From NCBI GenBank assembly GCA_033763795.1, contig JANRJV010000014.1, forward strand, positions 1 through 9,591: a stretch of DNA of 9,591 bases, read 5' to 3'. This DNA is from JAEUIV01 sp033763795. Its GTDB lineage: Bacteria > Planctomycetota > Phycisphaerae > Phycisphaerales > UBA1924. Positions 1 through 7,400 of the stretch are shown one piece after another. Numbering within the stretch: position 1 is the stretch's first letter; every line of letters starts with the position of its first letter. Under the pieces are notes generated by a model. That model had not been told where the DNA came from and made no database searches. It saw nothing but the letters and a program-made list of their open reading frames with translations. The position numbers were made by a program, and so were the translations under genes.

Positions 1-2
1 TG

Positions 3-236
3 CACCGGTCCCGGCCAGCCGCGTGCCCCGCTCGCGAGCTCGCGGCGACCTGCGTCTACGGCAACTCCATCGACGCTCCTGTCACCATGCGCCGCGACAC
101 CAACGCCTCGGCCGCGGGCGGCGTGGTCGACTACTTCTTCCACCAAGACGACCTCCTCGACCTCGTGGCCATCACGGACGGCGCTTCCGGGGGGATTGTC
201 GAGCGCGTCTGCTACGAGCGGAACGTCGACCCTTAG
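3..236 (+). pseudogene. RHS/YD-repeat protein, C-terminal fragment (5' end outside window)
   Basis: The frame from base 3 to the TAG at 234-236 encodes the recognisable conserved end of an RHS repeat: VYGNSIDAPVTM near residues 18-29, then YFFHQDDLLDLVAITD and GIVERVCYE. In intact RHS proteins of Planctomycetota this reads like YGNYID, a YHQD block, VxALTD and VVERYxYxxYG. RHS proteins are large secreted or surface beta-cocoon proteins that often deliver toxins. Signs of decay are seen: the tyrosine of YGNYID is serine here, the tyrosine before GN-type blocks is preceded by cysteine, and the protein stops right after the VERxxY block instead of running on. The first 40 or so bases read more naturally in another frame (TGPGQPRA in frame 1), which suggests a frameshift near bases 25-40. 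It could instead be the true end of a degenerate but intact gene. Family identity is fairly secure; pseudogene status is inferred. Confidence 0.6.
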
Positions 237-373
237 GCCGCGATCGGCCAGTCCGCGTACAACGCCTCCGCCTGCGCCATGAGCACGGGGATCAGCCGAT
301 CGAAGTCCTCGGCCTTCACGCCCTGTTTCGTCAGAACACGCCGCACCGGCGGTGCGGCAGCCGGCACGGTCCT
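233..373 (-). pseudogene. Short coding remnant of unknown family, between tRNA-Glu and the RHS fragment
   Basis: Reading leftward, an open frame ends at a TAA (235-233) and has a very protein-like tail: KQGVKAEDFDRLIPVLMAQ followed by AEALYADWPIAA, an amphipathic helical pattern with balanced charged and hydrophobic residues. The best start is a GTG at 373-371 (44 codons); a second GTG lies at 346-344 region just after a hairpin. No ribosome binding site is visible and the first ten codons lie in a hairpin that looks like the tRNA terminator, so only the last 35 or so residues look genuine. The stop overlaps the RHS stop (234-236) on the other strand. I do not recognise the family. It is most likely the leftover C-terminus of a gene cut off when something inserted or was deleted next to the tRNA; a real small protein is the alternative. 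Confidence 0.35.
340..358 (-). terminator. Probable hairpin terminator of tRNA-Glu
   Basis: A perfect 8-bp inverted repeat (GCCGCACC and GGTGCGGC) with a 3-nt loop starts about 52 nt past the 3' end of the tRNA. On the tRNA strand it is followed by GTGTTCTG, which is only partly T-rich, so intrinsic termination is plausible but not textbook. The hairpin is symmetrical and could also act for transcripts coming from the left. Confidence 0.45.
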
Positions 374-410
374 TTGCCGGGAGGCGGGCGGTCGCGTGTC
401 GGCGGAAGAA

Positions 411-485
411 TGACCCCATGGGGATTCGAACCCCAGTCTTCACCGTGAAAGGGTGACGTCCTGGACCGGGCTAGACGATGGGGCC
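411..485 (-). tRNA. trnE: tRNA-Glu (anticodon TTC)
   Basis: The reverse strand folds into a complete cloverleaf of 75 nt. The acceptor stem GGCCCCA pairs with TGGGGTC (one G-T pair) and is followed by discriminator A; the D arm is GTCT-loop-GGAC; the anticodon stem TCACC/GGTGA closes the loop CTTTCAC with anticodon TTC (plus-strand 447-449); the variable loop is AGAC; the T stem TGGGG/CCCCA encloses TTCGAAT. The loop CTTTCAC and the D-arm start GTCTAG are typical of bacterial tRNA-Glu. CCA is not encoded (the next bases are TTC), so it must be added by the CCA-adding enzyme. Besides translation, tRNA-Glu feeds haem synthesis through glutamyl-tRNA reductase in bacteria that use the C5 pathway. 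The 3' end faces the RHS and remnant debris at lower coordinates. Confidence 0.97.
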
Positions 486-497
486 GACTGCGGCGGG

Positions 498-503
498 ATG
501 ATA
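498..503 (-). promoter_or_regulatory. Candidate -10 box for tRNA-Glu
   Basis: TATCAT on the reverse strand matches the sigma-70 -10 consensus at five of six positions and lies 12 nt upstream of the mature tRNA 5' end, a fitting distance for a short leader. No TTGACA-like -35 is present at 16-18 nt; that place is taken by the C-rich strand of the G tract. Confidence 0.4.
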
Positions 504-515
504 GCGTCGCGCGGA

Positions 516-554
516 GGGCGGGGCCGGGGGCGGGGGCGGGGGTCAGGGGCGGGG
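516..554 (+). other. G-run tract, strong G-quadruplex potential
   Basis: Seven G runs of 3-5 bases (516-518, 520-523, 526-530, 532-536, 538-542, 546-549, 551-554) are separated by gaps of only 1-3 nt on the plus strand, far more than the four runs needed for an intramolecular quadruplex. The tract begins where the -35 region of the tRNA promoter would be and lies upstream of the rightward gene cluster, in the gap between divergent transcripts (486-656). That gap otherwise shows nothing I can name: no clear rightward promoter is visible. Confidence 0.6.
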
Positions 555-656
555 ACGAGGGACTTGAGCGGGCGGGTGGAGGGTGGGGGATGAAATCGCG
601 GGTGAATGCGCGGATCGGACCTCAGCGGGGTGCGGGGGCGGCCGATATCTGCGGCG

Positions 657-1070
657 ATGCACTCCCTGCTGGCCAGCCTGAGCTTCGGTCGCGGGCCCGT
701 CTCGAAGGCGGTGGCGGCGGCTGGTGGTCTGGTGGTGCTGTTCGTGGCGGCGAGCCTGGTCGGTCCCGGCGGATCGTCGGCGACGCCGCTGGCGTTTCCG
801 GCGTCTTCGGGCGATGAGCGCGTCGAGCGTCTGCGGAGCGTGGCGATGCCGGCGTACATGGGGTCTCTGACGAGCGGGCGGTACACGCTGGATGTGTACA
901 TGGATCGCGGCGGGCCACGGTACACGGTGCGTGATGCGTCGGGGGCGGTGCTGGGCGAGCGTCTGACGGCGGAGGCCCTGTACGAGCGGTTTCCCGAGCT
1001 CGATCCGAGCGGGATGCACGCGGCGCCGGGGACGCCCCTGGGCGAGGCGGCCGTCGGCTCGGATGAATAA
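657..1070 (+). CDS. Small membrane-anchored or secreted protein of unknown function
   Basis: This encodes 137 residues if read from the ATG at 657. A short basic stretch (GRGPVSK, about residues 10-16) leads into one hydrophobic segment (about 17-36, AVAAAGGLVVLFVAASLVG), so the protein is probably anchored in or exported through the inner membrane with the rest outside. The remainder is a compact beta-like domain, with alternating residues in SGRYTLDVYMDRGGPRYTV and then a helix ending LYERFPELDP; the last 20 or so residues are low complexity. I recognise no catalytic motif or named family. An in-frame ATG at 606 would add 17 residues; neither start has a clear ribosome binding site, and 657 was chosen because it places the basic patch and hydrophobic segment at the very N-terminus like a signal anchor. 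It ends 6 nt before the phosphorylase-like gene, so it probably shares its transcript. Confidence 0.7.
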   Translation: MHSLLASLSFGRGPVSKAVAAAGGLVVLFVAASLVGPGGSSATPLAFPASSGDERVERLRSVAMPAYMGSLTSGRYTLDVYMDRGGPRYTVRDASGAVLGERLTAEALYERFPELDPSGMHAAPGTPLGEAAVGSDE

Positions 1071-1076
1071 GAGTGC

Positions 1077-1913
1077 ATGTCTGGTGCTAGGCTCGTGAGG
1101 GTGACGCCGCGTCGTCCGGTGATCCTGTGTCCTTTGGAGATCGAGCGCCGGTCGATCGGTCGCTTGCTGCGCGAGCGCGCGGAGATCGTGCGCACGGGTC
1201 CTGGCGCGGGGGCGGTGCGGCGCGGGGTGGAAGAGGCGCTGCGTGCGGGAGCTCCCCCACTGCTGGTTCTGTTCGGGCTTGCGGGCGGCCTGCGGAGCGG
1301 GCTGACGGCGCCGCGGATCGGCCGGGTGATGGACAAGGACGCGCGGAGCTGGGATGCGCCGCTGGTGGCGCCGGGGTCCGGGCCGGCGGCGTGCGTGATC
1401 GGGGTTGATGAGCCCGTGACGGATCGTGACCGGAAGAAGCGGATGGCGGAGGCGTACGGGGCGGACCTCGTGGACTGCGAGTCGCACGCGTTCGCGGAGG
1501 CGTGCGCGGCGGCGGGCGTGCGGTGGGCGGTGGTGCGTGGTGTGAGCGACGGGCCTGAGGTGACGCTGCCGGCGCATGCGCAGGAATGGGTGGACGCGGA
1601 GGGGCGGACGCGGGTTGGGCGTGTGTTCCTGGCGTGTCTGCTTTCGCCGGGGGTGCTGCCGGCGGTGGTGCAGCTGGGGCTGCGGTCGAAGCCGGCGCTG
1701 CGGGAGGCGCGGGCGCGGCTGCTGGAGGTGCTGAACCACGCGGCGTCCACCATCGAGGAAGAGAAGATCGGCGGGGTGCGTCGTGCTGGTGCGGGGGGCG
1801 AGGGGCGCGCGGTGTCGGCGGCGGCTGAGCGTGCGGCGGCGAACGTGATCGAGGCGCAGCTTGGTCGGCGTGGGTCGAGGGACGCCGCTCCGCCGGCGCC
1901 GGGCGCGCGATGA
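1077..1913 (+). CDS. Nucleoside phosphorylase / nucleosidase superfamily protein
   Basis: This 278-residue protein has the landmarks of the PNP/MTA-SAH nucleosidase fold: a first strand VILCPLEIER (15-24), TGPG (40-43), the glycine-rich LFGLAGGL strand-turn (65-72), the purine/ribose block VDCESHAFAEACAAAGV (132-148) and VVRGVSD ending in an acidic residue at 158. In the family, E135 would bind ribose and D158 would act on the purine N7. The usual DMES is DCES here. Such enzymes cleave N-glycosidic bonds of purine nucleosides by hydrolysis or phosphorolysis. Candidates are MTA/SAH nucleosidase and the HpnG hopanoid enzyme; nothing in the window (no hopanoid genes) decides. The C-terminal 70 or so residues are a charged, Ala/Arg-rich extension. 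In-frame GTG codons at 1095 and 1101 are alternative starts. The stop overlaps the nadD start as ATGA, implying translational coupling. Confidence 0.75.
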   Translation: MSGARLVRVTPRRPVILCPLEIERRSIGRLLRERAEIVRTGPGAGAVRRGVEEALRAGAPPLLVLFGLAGGLRSGLTAPRIGRVMDKDARSWDAPLVAPGSGPAACVIGVDEPVTDRDRKKRMAEAYGADLVDCESHAFAEACAAAGVRWAVVRGVSDGPEVTLPAHAQEWVDAEGRTRVGRVFLACLLSPGVLPAVVQLGLRSKPALREARARLLEVLNHAASTIEEEKIGGVRRAGAGGEGRAVSAAAERAAANVIEAQLGRRGSRDAAPPAPGAR

Positions 1914-2647
1914 GCGTCGAGGGAGCGGGCGGGTCGGGTGTGCTGGTGGGGCGGGCGCCGGTGCCTGCGGGTGTGCGGATGCTGCTGGTGTTCGGCGGAA
2001 CGTTCGATCCGCCGCACCGGGCGCACTTGGAGCTGCCGATGGCGGCGCTGGCGGCGTGCGGCGGGGACTGGGTGCTGTATGTGCCGGCGGGTCGATCGCC
2101 TCACAAGGCGGACGGGCCGCGGGCGGGTGATGCGGACCGGGTGGAGATGCTGCGGGCCGGGCTGGAGGAGATCGGAGCGGCGGGGCGGGCGTCGATCGGG
2201 ACGCTGGAGCTGGATCGTCCGGGGCCGAGTTACACGGTGGAGACGCTGGAGGCGCTGCGGGGGGAGATTCCGGCGGGGTGCGTGATGCGTCTGCTCATCG
2301 GGGCGGATCAGGCGCGGGTGTTTCACTCTTGGCGGGAGGCGCGGCGGATCATTGGATTGGCGGAGCCGCTGGTGATGCCGCGGGAGCCGCTGGTGAGCGC
2401 GGGGGAGGTCGCGGGGGCGCTGGCGGCGTCTGGGGCGTGGTCGGAGGGGGAGGTTCGAGCGTGGGAGTCGCGGGTTTTGGCGACGGTGGTGATGCCGGCG
2501 CAGGCGACGGACGTGCGGGCGGGGCTGGCGAACGAGGGGCTCGACGGGGCGGCGGCGCGGGGGCTATTGAGCGAGGGGGTGCGGCGTGTGATCCGGGAGC
2601 GGGGGCTGTACGGGCTGGGGAGGCCGGGGGGCGGGGGACGTCCCTAG
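1910..2647 (+). CDS. nadD: Nicotinate-nucleotide adenylyltransferase
   Basis: NadD joins ATP and nicotinate mononucleotide to give deamido-NAD, the shared late step of NAD synthesis in the cytoplasm. Seen here: the nucleotidyltransferase signature GGTFDPPHRAH (29-39) with H36 and H39 as the (T/H)xxH pair, SPHK (63-66), PSYTVETL (106-113), LIGADQ followed by FHSWREARRI (about 129-147), and QATDVR (198-203) at the place of the family's ISSTxxR motif. The last is a divergent version but keeps the final arginine. The length of 245 is somewhat above the usual 190-220, partly from 23 extra N-terminal residues before MLLVFGG; an internal ATG at 1979 would remove them. The start at 1910 was kept because it overlaps the upstream stop (ATGA), although no ribosome binding site is visible at either. 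The protein ends with a low-complexity Gly/Pro/Arg tail, 12 nt before rimO. Confidence 0.9.
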   Translation: MSVEGAGGSGVLVGRAPVPAGVRMLLVFGGTFDPPHRAHLELPMAALAACGGDWVLYVPAGRSPHKADGPRAGDADRVEMLRAGLEEIGAAGRASIGTLELDRPGPSYTVETLEALRGEIPAGCVMRLLIGADQARVFHSWREARRIIGLAEPLVMPREPLVSAGEVAGALAASGAWSEGEVRAWESRVLATVVMPAQATDVRAGLANEGLDGAAARGLLSEGVRRVIRERGLYGLGRPGGGGRP

Positions 2648-2659
2648 ACTGGTCTCCTT

Positions 2660-4315
2660 ATGTCGCGTGCGCCGGAGTCGAATGTGCGTGAAGAGCTGAT
2701 GGACGGGCCTGCTGACGGGCGGGTGCGGACGGTGTCGTTCGTGTCGCTGGGGTGTCCGAAGAACCTGGTTGACTCGGAGAAGATGCTGGGTCTGCTCGCG
2801 CAGGACGGGCTGTCGCCCGTGGCGTACGACGCGGAGGGGCGTGCCGGGGCGGACGCGGTGGTGATCAACACGTGCGGCTTCCTCGAAGCGTCGAAGGAGG
2901 AGTCGCTGGAGGTGATCCGCGAGGCGATCCGTCGCAAGGAAGCGGGCGAGGTGAAGCGGGTGGTGGTGGCGGGGTGCCTTGTGCAGCGGCACCGGGCGAA
3001 GATGCTGGAGTGGGCGCCCGGGATCGACGCGATGATCGGCGTGTTCGACCGCGATCGCGTGGTGGAAGCGGTGCGTGGGCCGGCGGGTGCGGGTCGTGAG
3101 GGTCTGCCGACGGGCGAGGGGCCCCGGTACTGGATCGCGGGGAACGCGCTGCAGGCGGCGCGGGAGCGCGGGCGCGAGGTCACCGGGCTGACGGTGAACG
3201 GGAAGGACGGCAAGGGGATCGGGTATTTCGAGGATGATTCGGCGCGGCTGCGGCTGACGCCGCGGCATTACGCGTATCTGCGCGTGTCCGAGGGGTGCAA
3301 TCAGAACTGCGCGTTCTGCACGATCCCGTCGATCCGGGGGAAGATGCGGAGCAAGCCACTGGAGCGCATCGCGGCGGAGGCGGCGGAGCTGATCCGTGAC
3401 GGTGCGTTCGAGCTGAACCTGATCGGGCAGGACACGACGAGCTATGGCGACGACGTGGGCCGCGGTTTCAACTTCGACGGCCGGGGCGGAGGCGGGCTGC
3501 CCGAGCTCCTGCGGGCGCTGGACGGGGTCGTGCGGGCGGAGGGGGGCGGGCACGGGTGGATCCGCCTGATGTACGCGTATCCCACGACGTTCAACGACGC
3601 GATGATCGACGCGATCGGCGGGCTGGAGCGCGTGGTCAAGTACATCGACATGCCGCTGCAGCACGCGAGCGACCGGATGCTGGGGCTGATGCGGCGGAAC
3701 GTGACGGCGGCGCAGCAGCGCGAGCTTGTGCTGCGGCTGCGGGACCGCGTGCCGGGGCTGGCGCTGCGGACGACGTTCATCACGGGGTTCCCGGGCGAGA
3801 CGGAGGAGGATCACGAGCAGCTGATGGAGCTGGTGAACGAGATCGGATTCGACGCGATGGGGGTGTTCGAGTATTCGCGGGAGGAGCACACGCCCGCGGG
3901 GACGATGGACGCGGATCCTGCGCTGCACGTTCCGGCGGAGGTCAAGTCGCGGCGTCGTGCGGAGCTGATGGAGCTGCAGCAGTCGATCGCGTTCGAGCAG
4001 GCGAAGTTCGTCGCGGCGCAGTTCGACGAGGCGCGGCCGCTGGAGACGGGTCTGCAGTTCGACGTGCTGATCGACCGGGTGCTGCGGAGCGAGGGACGCG
4101 CGACGGCGGGTGTGGGCGCGGGGGGCCGGCTGTTCCAGGGGCGGTGCTACTTCCAGGCGCCGGACGTGGACAGCGTGACGTTCGTGCAGTCGCGGGAGCC
4201 GCTGTCGCCCGGCGAGCTGGTGCGGTGCACGGTGGTCGGGTCGGACGGGTACGACCTGGTTGCCAAGCCCGTTTCGGAGCTGGAGAAGCGGGTATCGCTG
4301 AGCGTGGTGCGCTGA
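2660..4315 (+). CDS. rimO: Ribosomal protein S12 methylthiotransferase RimO (radical SAM)
   Basis: RimO attaches a methylthio group to the conserved aspartate of ribosomal protein S12, using two 4Fe-4S clusters and S-adenosylmethionine. The N-terminal UPF0004 domain carries VSLGCPKNLVDSE, which distinguishes RimO from MiaB, with cluster cysteines C32, C72 (NTCGF) and C106 (AGCLVQR). The radical SAM motif CNQNCAFC gives C213, C217 and C220, followed by TIPSIRG. Later TIM-barrel blocks are YAYPTTF, DMPLQHASDRML and TTFITGFPGETEEDH. A C-terminal TRAM domain (about 450-540) would bind the substrate. At 551 residues it is roughly 100 longer than the common form. The excess is in a linker at about 138-198 between the first two domains, in a Gly-rich loop at 264-280, and in an extended region before TRAM. 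An in-frame ATG at 2699, just after GAAGAG, is an alternative start. It is the last gene of the rightward cluster. Confidence 0.96.
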   Translation: MSRAPESNVREELMDGPADGRVRTVSFVSLGCPKNLVDSEKMLGLLAQDGLSPVAYDAEGRAGADAVVINTCGFLEASKEESLEVIREAIRRKEAGEVKRVVVAGCLVQRHRAKMLEWAPGIDAMIGVFDRDRVVEAVRGPAGAGREGLPTGEGPRYWIAGNALQAARERGREVTGLTVNGKDGKGIGYFEDDSARLRLTPRHYAYLRVSEGCNQNCAFCTIPSIRGKMRSKPLERIAAEAAELIRDGAFELNLIGQDTTSYGDDVGRGFNFDGRGGGGLPELLRALDGVVRAEGGGHGWIRLMYAYPTTFNDAMIDAIGGLERVVKYIDMPLQHASDRMLGLMRRNVTAAQQRELVLRLRDRVPGLALRTTFITGFPGETEEDHEQLMELVNEIGFDAMGVFEYSREEHTPAGTMDADPALHVPAEVKSRRRAELMELQQSIAFEQAKFVAAQFDEARPLETGLQFDVLIDRVLRSEGRATAGVGAGGRLFQGRCYFQAPDVDSVTFVQSREPLSPGELVRCTVVGSDGYDLVAKPVSELEKRVSLSVVR

Positions 4316-4343
4316 ACGTCTTGGGCTGAGAGTGGTGCGCTCA
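4298..4343 (+). repeat. Imperfect 18-nt direct repeat across the rimO stop
   Basis: CTGAGCGTGGTGCGCTGA (4298-4315, the last codons and stop of rimO) recurs as CTGAGAGTGGTGCGCTCA at 4326-4343, with two mismatches and a 28-nt offset. The second copy has lost the stop codon. It looks like a small local duplication of the gene end. Confidence 0.6.
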
Positions 4344-4349
4344 GGGTGT

Positions 4350-4366
4350 GCGCGAGCGGCTCGCGC
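4350..4366. terminator. GC hairpin in the convergent gap, possible bidirectional terminator
   Basis: A 7-bp perfect stem (GCGCGAG / CTCGCGC) with a CGG loop lies between the ends of rimO and the RND pump gene. No T tract follows on either strand, so classical intrinsic termination is uncertain; its place between two converging operons is the main support. Confidence 0.3.
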
Positions 4367-4392
4367 GGCGCGGTGGCGGCGCGCGCTGATTC

Positions 4393-4425
4393 AGCGCGGT
4401 GCGCGGCTCAAGCGCGGTGCGCGGC
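4393..4425 (+). repeat. 15-nt tandem repeat in the convergent gap
   Basis: AGCGCGGTGCGCGGC occurs at 4393-4407 and again exactly at 4411-4425, an 18-nt period. Together with the repeat just upstream and related GCGCGG words, it makes the 127-nt gap between the two operons (4316-4442) mostly repetitive GC sequence with no gene. Confidence 0.65.
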
Positions 4426-4442
4426 GGGCGCGTGGGGGGATT

Positions 4443-7400
4443 TCAGGCGTGAACAGGAGCGGCGGCGGGGGCGGGCGTGGGGGCCGGGGTGTCGGTGCGG
4501 ACGGCGGGCTTGGGCGGGCCGAAGACTTTCTCGGTGATGGTCTGGATGACGACGTAGAGGACGGGTGTGAAGATGAGACCGAGGAAGGTGTTGCCGAGCA
4601 TGCCGAAGAAGACGGCGGTGCCGATGGCCTGTCGGCTGGCGGCGCCGGCGCCCGTGGCGATCATGAGCGGGAGGACGCCCAGGATGAAGGCGAAGGCGGT
4701 CATGAGGATGGGCCGGAGTCGCTGGCGGGCGGCTTCGACCGCGGACTCGACGATGGGCCTGCCCTGCTCGCGGTTTGCCTTGGCGAACTCGACGATGAGG
4801 ATGGCGTTTTTGGCGCCGAGGCCGACGAGGAGGACGAGGCCGACCTGCGTGTAGATGTTGTTGTCCATGCCGCGGTACATGAGGCCGGCCATGGCGCCGA
4901 GGACGGCGAGGGGGATCGAGAGGATGACGGAGAGGGGGATGAACCAGCTCTCGTAGAGGGCGGCGAGGATGAGGTAGACGACGAGGAGGGCCATCGAAAA
5001 GACGATGATGGCCTGGTTGCCGACGAGTTTTTCCTGGTAGGAGAGGGCGGTCCACTCGTAGGAGGCGCCGGGCGGGAGCTTGGCCTCTGCCATGCTCTCG
5101 ACGACGGCGAGGCTCTCGCCCGATGAGACTCCCGGGGCCGACTGTCCCTGGAGGACGGCGGCGGGGAAGATGTTGTACCGGATGACGCGGTCGGCCCCCA
5201 TGGTTTCGCGGACCGACAGGAGCGAGCCCAGCGGGACCATCTCTCCGTCGGGCTTGCGGACTTCGAGCCGGCGGATGTCTTCGGCGGAGGCGCGGAACTG
5301 GCTGTCGGCGGAGACGTTGACCTGCCATGTTCGGCCGAAGAGGTTGAAGTCGTTGACGTACGCGGAGGCGAGGTAGCCCGACATTGTGGAGAAGACGTCC
5401 TGGAGCGGGATGCCGAGCTTCTTGATTTTCTCGCGGTCGATGTCCGCGAAGAGCTGGGGGACGGCGGCGCGGTAGGCGCTGTTGACGCTGCGGAGCTTTG
5501 ACTGGGCGTTTCCGTCGGCGGCCATTGACTGGACGATCTCGCCGAGCGCGGGGCGGCCCAGGCCTGCGCGGTCCTGGATGCGGAGGTCGAAGCCCGAGGC
5601 GCTTCCCAGGCCGTCGACGGCGGGGAGGGAGAAGACGATGCAGATGGCGTCGGGGATCTGCGCGGTCTTGGCGCGGAGGTCCGCCATGATGGTGGCGAGG
5701 TCCCGTCCCTTGGGGAGTCTGACGTCCCAGTCTTCGAGGCCTATGTAGAAGCAGGCGTAGTTCGAGCCGTTGCTGTTGATGATGGAGAAGCCGGGGAGGG
5801 CGGAGAAGTTCCGGACGCCGTCGGTCTCGCTGAGGATCTTCTCGACCTTGGCGACGGCGGCGAGTGTGCGTTCCTGCGACGCGGCGTCGGGCATCCAGAC
5901 GTCGACGAGGACCATCCCGCGGTCTTCGAGCGGGACGAAGCCCGTTGGGACCTTGGTGAAGGTCCAGCCGATGGCGAAGACGCAGGCGGCGAAGGCTCCG
6001 AGGGTGAAGAGGATGAGGGCGGGATGCACGAGGAACCTGATGAGTCGGGCGTAGGCGCTCGCGAGTGCGTCGAAGCCCCGGTTGAACCATCGGACGAGGA
6101 TGAAGGGCTTGTGGCCCGGCTTGTGGGGCTTGAGGATGACGCCGCAGAGGGCGGGCGTGAGCGTGACGGCGCAGAGGCCGCTGAGGAAGGTGCTGGCGGC
6201 GATGGTGAGTGCGAACTGGCGGAAGAGCTGTCCGCTGATGCCGGGGAGGAAGGCGGTGGGGATGAAGACCGCCATGAGTACGACTGTGATGCTGATGACG
6301 GGGGCGAGGACCTCCTTCATGGCCTTGATGGTGGCCTCCTTGGGGGGGAGGTGGTCCTCGGTCATGACGCGTTCGACGTTCTCGACGACGACGATGGCGT
6401 CGTCGACGACGATGCCGATGGCGACGACGAGCCCGAAGAGGACGGGGAGGTTGACGGAGAAGCCCAGGAGCTTGGCGAAGAAGAAGGTCCCGATGATTGA
6501 GACCGGGATCGCGAGCATCGGGATGACGGAGAGGCGGAGGCTGCCCAGGAAGACGATGACGACGGCGAGGACGAGGGCGAGGGCCTCGTAGAAGGTGTGG
6601 AAGACGGCATCGATGGCGGAGAGAACGAAGGCGGAGGTGTCGTAGACGATCTCGAAGGAGAGTCCCTCGGGGAGCTCGGCGGTCTTTGCCTCGAGGAGTT
6701 TCTCGACGTCGCGGGCGACCTGGACGGCGTTGCCGCCCGGCGCCTGGTAAACGACCATGGCGGCGGCGGGGATGCCCTTGTAGCGGGCGAGGAGGTCGTA
6801 GGACTTTCCGCCCAGTTCGACGCGTGCGACGTCCTTGACGCGGATGATGCGGTTGCCGTCGGCGCGGACGATGACGTTCTCGAACTGCTCGACGGAGTTG
6901 AGCCGGCCGAGGGTCGAGACGTTGTACTGGTAGGCCTGGCCCGAGGGGGCGGGCGGCTGGCCGATGGATCCTGCGGCGACCTGGACGTTCTGCTCGGTGA
7001 GAGCGTTGATGACGTCCATTGTGGTGAGGTCGCGGGCGCGGAGCTGATCGGGGTTGAGCCAGAGCCTGATGCCGTAGTCCTTGGCGGGGAAGATCCTGGC
7101 GTCGCCGACGCCCTTGATGCGTTTGAGCTCGTCGAGGAGGTTGATGGTGAGGTAGTTGGCGGTGAAGAGGTCGCCGTAGCGGGCGGCGGCCTGCTCGTCC
7201 TTCGGTGCGAGGGCGAAGACGGTGATGACGTTCGAGGAGACGCGGTCGGTGGTGACGCCCTGGCGCCTGACTTCCTCGGGGAGTTTGGGCAGGGCGATGT
7301 TGACGCGGTTCTGGACGAGGACGGAGGCGATGTCGATGTTGGTGCCCAGCTCGAAGGTGACTTTGAGGGTGTAGGCGCCGTCGCTGGTGGAGGTGCTCTC

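Noticed and set aside
23..448. A 141-codon plus-strand frame across the RHS fragment and into the tRNA
   Set aside because: Arg/His-rich and runs into the tRNA; the frame beginning at base 3 has the RHS motifs.
440..2326. Long minus-strand frames opposite the phosphorylase, nadD and the tRNA
   Set aside because: They run through the tRNA and are low-complexity Arg/Pro/Ser shadows of genes with clear families.
2564..3928. A 454-codon minus-strand frame opposite rimO
   Set aside because: Arg/His/Pro-rich shadow; the rimO frame carries all catalytic cysteines.
6398..6411. A perfect 14-bp palindrome CGTCGTCGACGACG
   Set aside because: It falls in the codons for the conserved Val-Asp-Asp proton-relay motif of the pump and is explained by repeated GAC/GTC codons; no operator role is supported.
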